Below, piece by piece: positions 62,563 to 64,000 of a stretch of 64,000 bases of DNA (position 1 is its first letter; each line of letters begins with the position of its first letter). Origin of the DNA: Desulfobacteraceae bacterium (GTDB lineage: Bacteria; Desulfobacterota; Desulfobacteria; Desulfobacterales; Desulfosalsimonadaceae); the NCBI GenBank assembly GCA_011389935.1, contig JAABTJ010000012.1:22441-86440 (forward strand). The letters are read 5' to 3'. The translations under genes and the position numbers were made by a program. The notes beneath the pieces are model-generated. The model was not told the origin of the DNA, ran no database searches, and saw nothing but the letters and a program-made list of their open reading frames with translations.

Positions 62563-62835
62563 CTAATTATTTACCGGTGCCCGCTGAAGCACATATTCCG
62601 CAATAAGGTGGATCGTTTTCAGCTTCGGATAGTCATCCTCATCAATGGCGATGCCGTATTCATCCTGAAGCACCAGCGCAACGGTGGCAAGATCCATGCT
62701 GTCCACACCGACTTCATCCACAAGGTCGAGGTCCGGATCAAAGGTTTGCGGCGTCACATCTTCCAGCTTTAATTCGTCGATAATGATCTGCGCCACTCCT
62801 TCAACAACCTCCTGAAGTGTCAATTCCTGCTGCAT
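62563..62835 (-). CDS. Acyl carrier protein (4 of 4)
   Basis: A 90-residue ACP with the phosphopantetheine serine in GVDSMDLATVALVL near residue 45. AAGGAGAAGG lies before the ATG. It sits directly ahead of the radical SAM pair and the two ketosynthases, so it probably carries their substrates. Confidence 0.9.
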   Translation of the reverse strand: MQQELTLQEVVEGVAQIIIDELKLEDVTPQTFDPDLDLVDEVGVDSMDLATVALVLQDEYGIAIDEDDYPKLKTIHLIAEYVLQRAPVNN

Positions 62836-62855
62836 TGTTTTGCCTTCTCCTTGTA

Positions 62856-63221
62856 TTAGCGACGATTTGCCGTCTCTGTTGTTATGGCCCCTTTGCAGGC
62901 GATTTCTTCATCAACGGCCAATTGAAACGAATGGGTCATTGCCTTGCCCTCAACCGGGGACAAAACAATGTTGACGGTTTCACCGGGCCTTATGATTTTT
63001 CTGTATTTTGTTCGATTGACCGCTTTGGGAATCAGTTCCCGGCCGTATGCCTTTCCGGCAATATCCAGGACAATGGCCAACTGGGCGATCGCCGGCAATA
63101 CCGGGTTGCCGGGAAAATGGCCGGAAAACCAGGGAGAAGAGTACGGCACAACCACCACTGCTGAAATGTCCCCCCTAGGAACCGCTTCAATTTTTTCCAA
63201 AACATACCACTTGATTTCCAT
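62856..63221 (-). CDS. FabZ-like hotdog protein without the catalytic glutamate
   Basis: About 121 residues. The hotdog motif SGHFPGNPVLPAIAQLAIV holds the dehydratase histidine, but where FabZ has a glutamate in the helix this protein has alanine. It may be an ApeI-like dehydratase with a different mechanism, or a binding protein. ATG 63221 is chosen although a TTG at 63260 has a better ribosome site, because a likely promoter lies over that site. It heads the unit that runs to 56541. Confidence 0.65.
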   Translation of the reverse strand: MEIKWYVLEKIEAVPRGDISAVVVVPYSSPWFSGHFPGNPVLPAIAQLAIVLDIAGKAYGRELIPKAVNRTKYRKIIRPGETVNIVLSPVEGKAMTHSFQLAVDEEIACKGAITTETANRR

Positions 63222-63274
63222 TTGCCGCCAGCCATATTTTTCACTTTTTTCCCCAGACAAATAAGATTCTTCCC

Positions 63275-63303
63275 TTTTTATTATCAGAAATCCATAAAGT
63301 CAA
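63275..63303 (-). promoter_or_regulatory. Candidate promoter of the distal biosynthetic operon
   Basis: On the minus strand TTGACT (plus 63303-63298) and TAAAAA (plus 63280-63275) are 17 bases apart. This would start transcription of the 63.2-56.5 kb unit. The rest of 63222-63566 shows no other clear structure. Confidence 0.35.
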
Positions 63304-63566
63304 TCCTTCTCCTTGCCAACTTGGACAAATACATTCTCCAGTGATCTTTTTGTTCCACGCCTCCCCCTATCATTCTTTCAAAAAGTATGCTTTACTCAGA
63401 AGGACCAGCAAGGGTATTGTAAAATATGCTTTTCCGCAAAAAATACGGCACCGGCAAAACACAAGGTGGCACGGATCGAAAAATGCAAGTAGCCGCTGCT
63501 TGTCAGCAAACGGAAAGGCCGTTATATTTTCAGAAATTTCGCTTGTTGCCCCAAAAGATCGCCGGC

Positions 63567-64000
63567 ATGTCTTATACCAGGAGAAAAAAACGTTATCAGC
63601 TTGTTTTTGCTTTGCTCATGGTTCCGTTTGTCCTTGGGGCAAACGCCCTGGGCGCAGAAAAAGAACTCCCCCTCTGGGAAATCGGGCTGGGGGCCGCCCC
63701 CATCACGATGCCGTCCTACCGCGGCTCCAAAAACCAGGAAATATACCCGATTCTGATGCCCTATATTGATTACAGGGGGGATTTTCTGCGTATCGACCGG
63801 GAGGGGATCCGGGGCCTGCTGTATGACAGCAATCGCATCCGGTTTGAGCTGAGCGGTGACGGCGCCATCCCCTCTTCTACGGACAACAAGGGGCCCCGGC
63901 GGGGAATGCCGGACCTTGACCCCATGCTGGAGCTGGGGCCTTCCCTTAATTTCATGCTGTACCAAAGCCCCCGCACACGGCTTCAATTACGCATCCCCGT
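63567..64000 (+). CDS. MipA/OmpV-like outer membrane protein (partial)
   Basis: From the ATG at 63567 the frame stays open to the window end, giving 144 residues. A basic, hydrophobic signal peptide (MSYTRRKKRYQLVFALLMVP) is followed by WEIGLGAAPITMPSYRGSKNQEIYPILMPYIDYRGDFLRID, the opening of MipA/OmpV outer membrane barrels. The 3' end is missing. The ribosome site is weak. It diverges from the distal biosynthetic unit and could help place the product in the outer membrane, but this is only a neighbour argument. Confidence 0.75.
   Translation, partial: MSYTRRKKRYQLVFALLMVPFVLGANALGAEKELPLWEIGLGAAPITMPSYRGSKNQEIYPILMPYIDYRGDFLRIDREGIRGLLYDSNRIRFELSGDGAIPSSTDNKGPRRGMPDLDPMLELGPSLNFMLYQSPRTRLQLRIP

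Noticed and set aside
63341..63769. Plus-strand frame of 142 codons near the window end
   Set aside because: It overlaps the MipA/OmpV-like gene in another frame; only the latter has a signal peptide and family motifs.
1..64000. tRNA, rRNA, CRISPR arrays, insertion sequences, phage genes
   Set aside because: No cloverleaf-like or array-like repeats and no transposase, integrase or Cas motifs were seen on reading both strands; this is a visual search only.

Overview
The window looks like a chromosomal segment of a Gram-negative, moderately GC-rich anaerobe, most likely a sulfate-reducing member of Desulfobacterota. Supporting signs are a desulfoferrodoxin-like protein, several ferredoxin-type 4Fe-4S proteins, LolA-type and lipoprotein export genes, and many radical SAM enzymes. 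No rRNA, tRNA, CRISPR array, insertion sequence or phage gene was seen. Taxonomy is inferred from gene content only.

Layout. Positions 1-4.1 kb hold a lipid-flavoured plus-strand operon (SCP2 protein, ferredoxin, acyl-ACP-reductase-like dehydrogenase, ParA-like ATPase, small partner) closed by a terminator. Positions 4.2-10.2 kb carry an acyl-CoA synthetase, an alpha/beta hydrolase, a metallo-beta-lactamase-fold enzyme and a nitronate monooxygenase-like enzyme. Positions 10.3-15.4 kb are a minus-strand SOS mutagenesis cassette, lexA-imuB-dnaE2, without a recognisable imuA. Positions 15.5-22.6 kb hold a ferredoxin/membrane-protein pair, a polar amino acid ABC importer operon with an intercistronic hairpin, an EamA exporter, a small monooxygenase-fold protein and a lipoprotein esterase. 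Positions 22.7-27.4 kb hold a large secreted metallopeptidase/propeller/outer-membrane protein, a lipoprotein and a desulfoferrodoxin-like protein with a 52-residue membrane partner.

The main feature is 27.4-63.2 kb, about 36 kb of biosynthetic genes resembling the aryl polyene/flexirubin class but strongly rearranged. It has a ketosynthase fused to a chain-length-factor-like domain, three further ketosynthases, four acyl carrier proteins, a FabG-type reductase, three dehydratase-type hotdog or double-hotdog proteins, two thioesterases, an aromatic amino acid ammonia-lyase, two AMP-forming ligases and three acyltransferases. It also has an MMPL exporter fused to a methyltransferase, a glycosyltransferase, a polysaccharide deacetylase, a LolA-like carrier with two lipoproteins, a FakA-FakB-type fusion kinase, an FAD oxidoreductase, three cobalamin-type radical SAM proteins and two further radical SAM proteins. 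The genes lie in several transcription units, many with 4-base ATGA/GTGA overlaps, interrupted at 53.3-55.0 kb by a ferredoxin gene and a small membrane protein.

A working model (inference): the ammonia-lyase makes a cinnamate/coumarate-type acid; a ligase loads it on an ACP; the ketosynthases, reductase and dehydratases extend it to a conjugated chain; the radical SAM enzymes tailor it without oxygen; and the acyltransferases, glycosyltransferase, MMPL protein and LolA/lipoproteins attach it to a lipid and move it to the outer membrane. The window ends inside a MipA/OmpV-like outer membrane protein gene.
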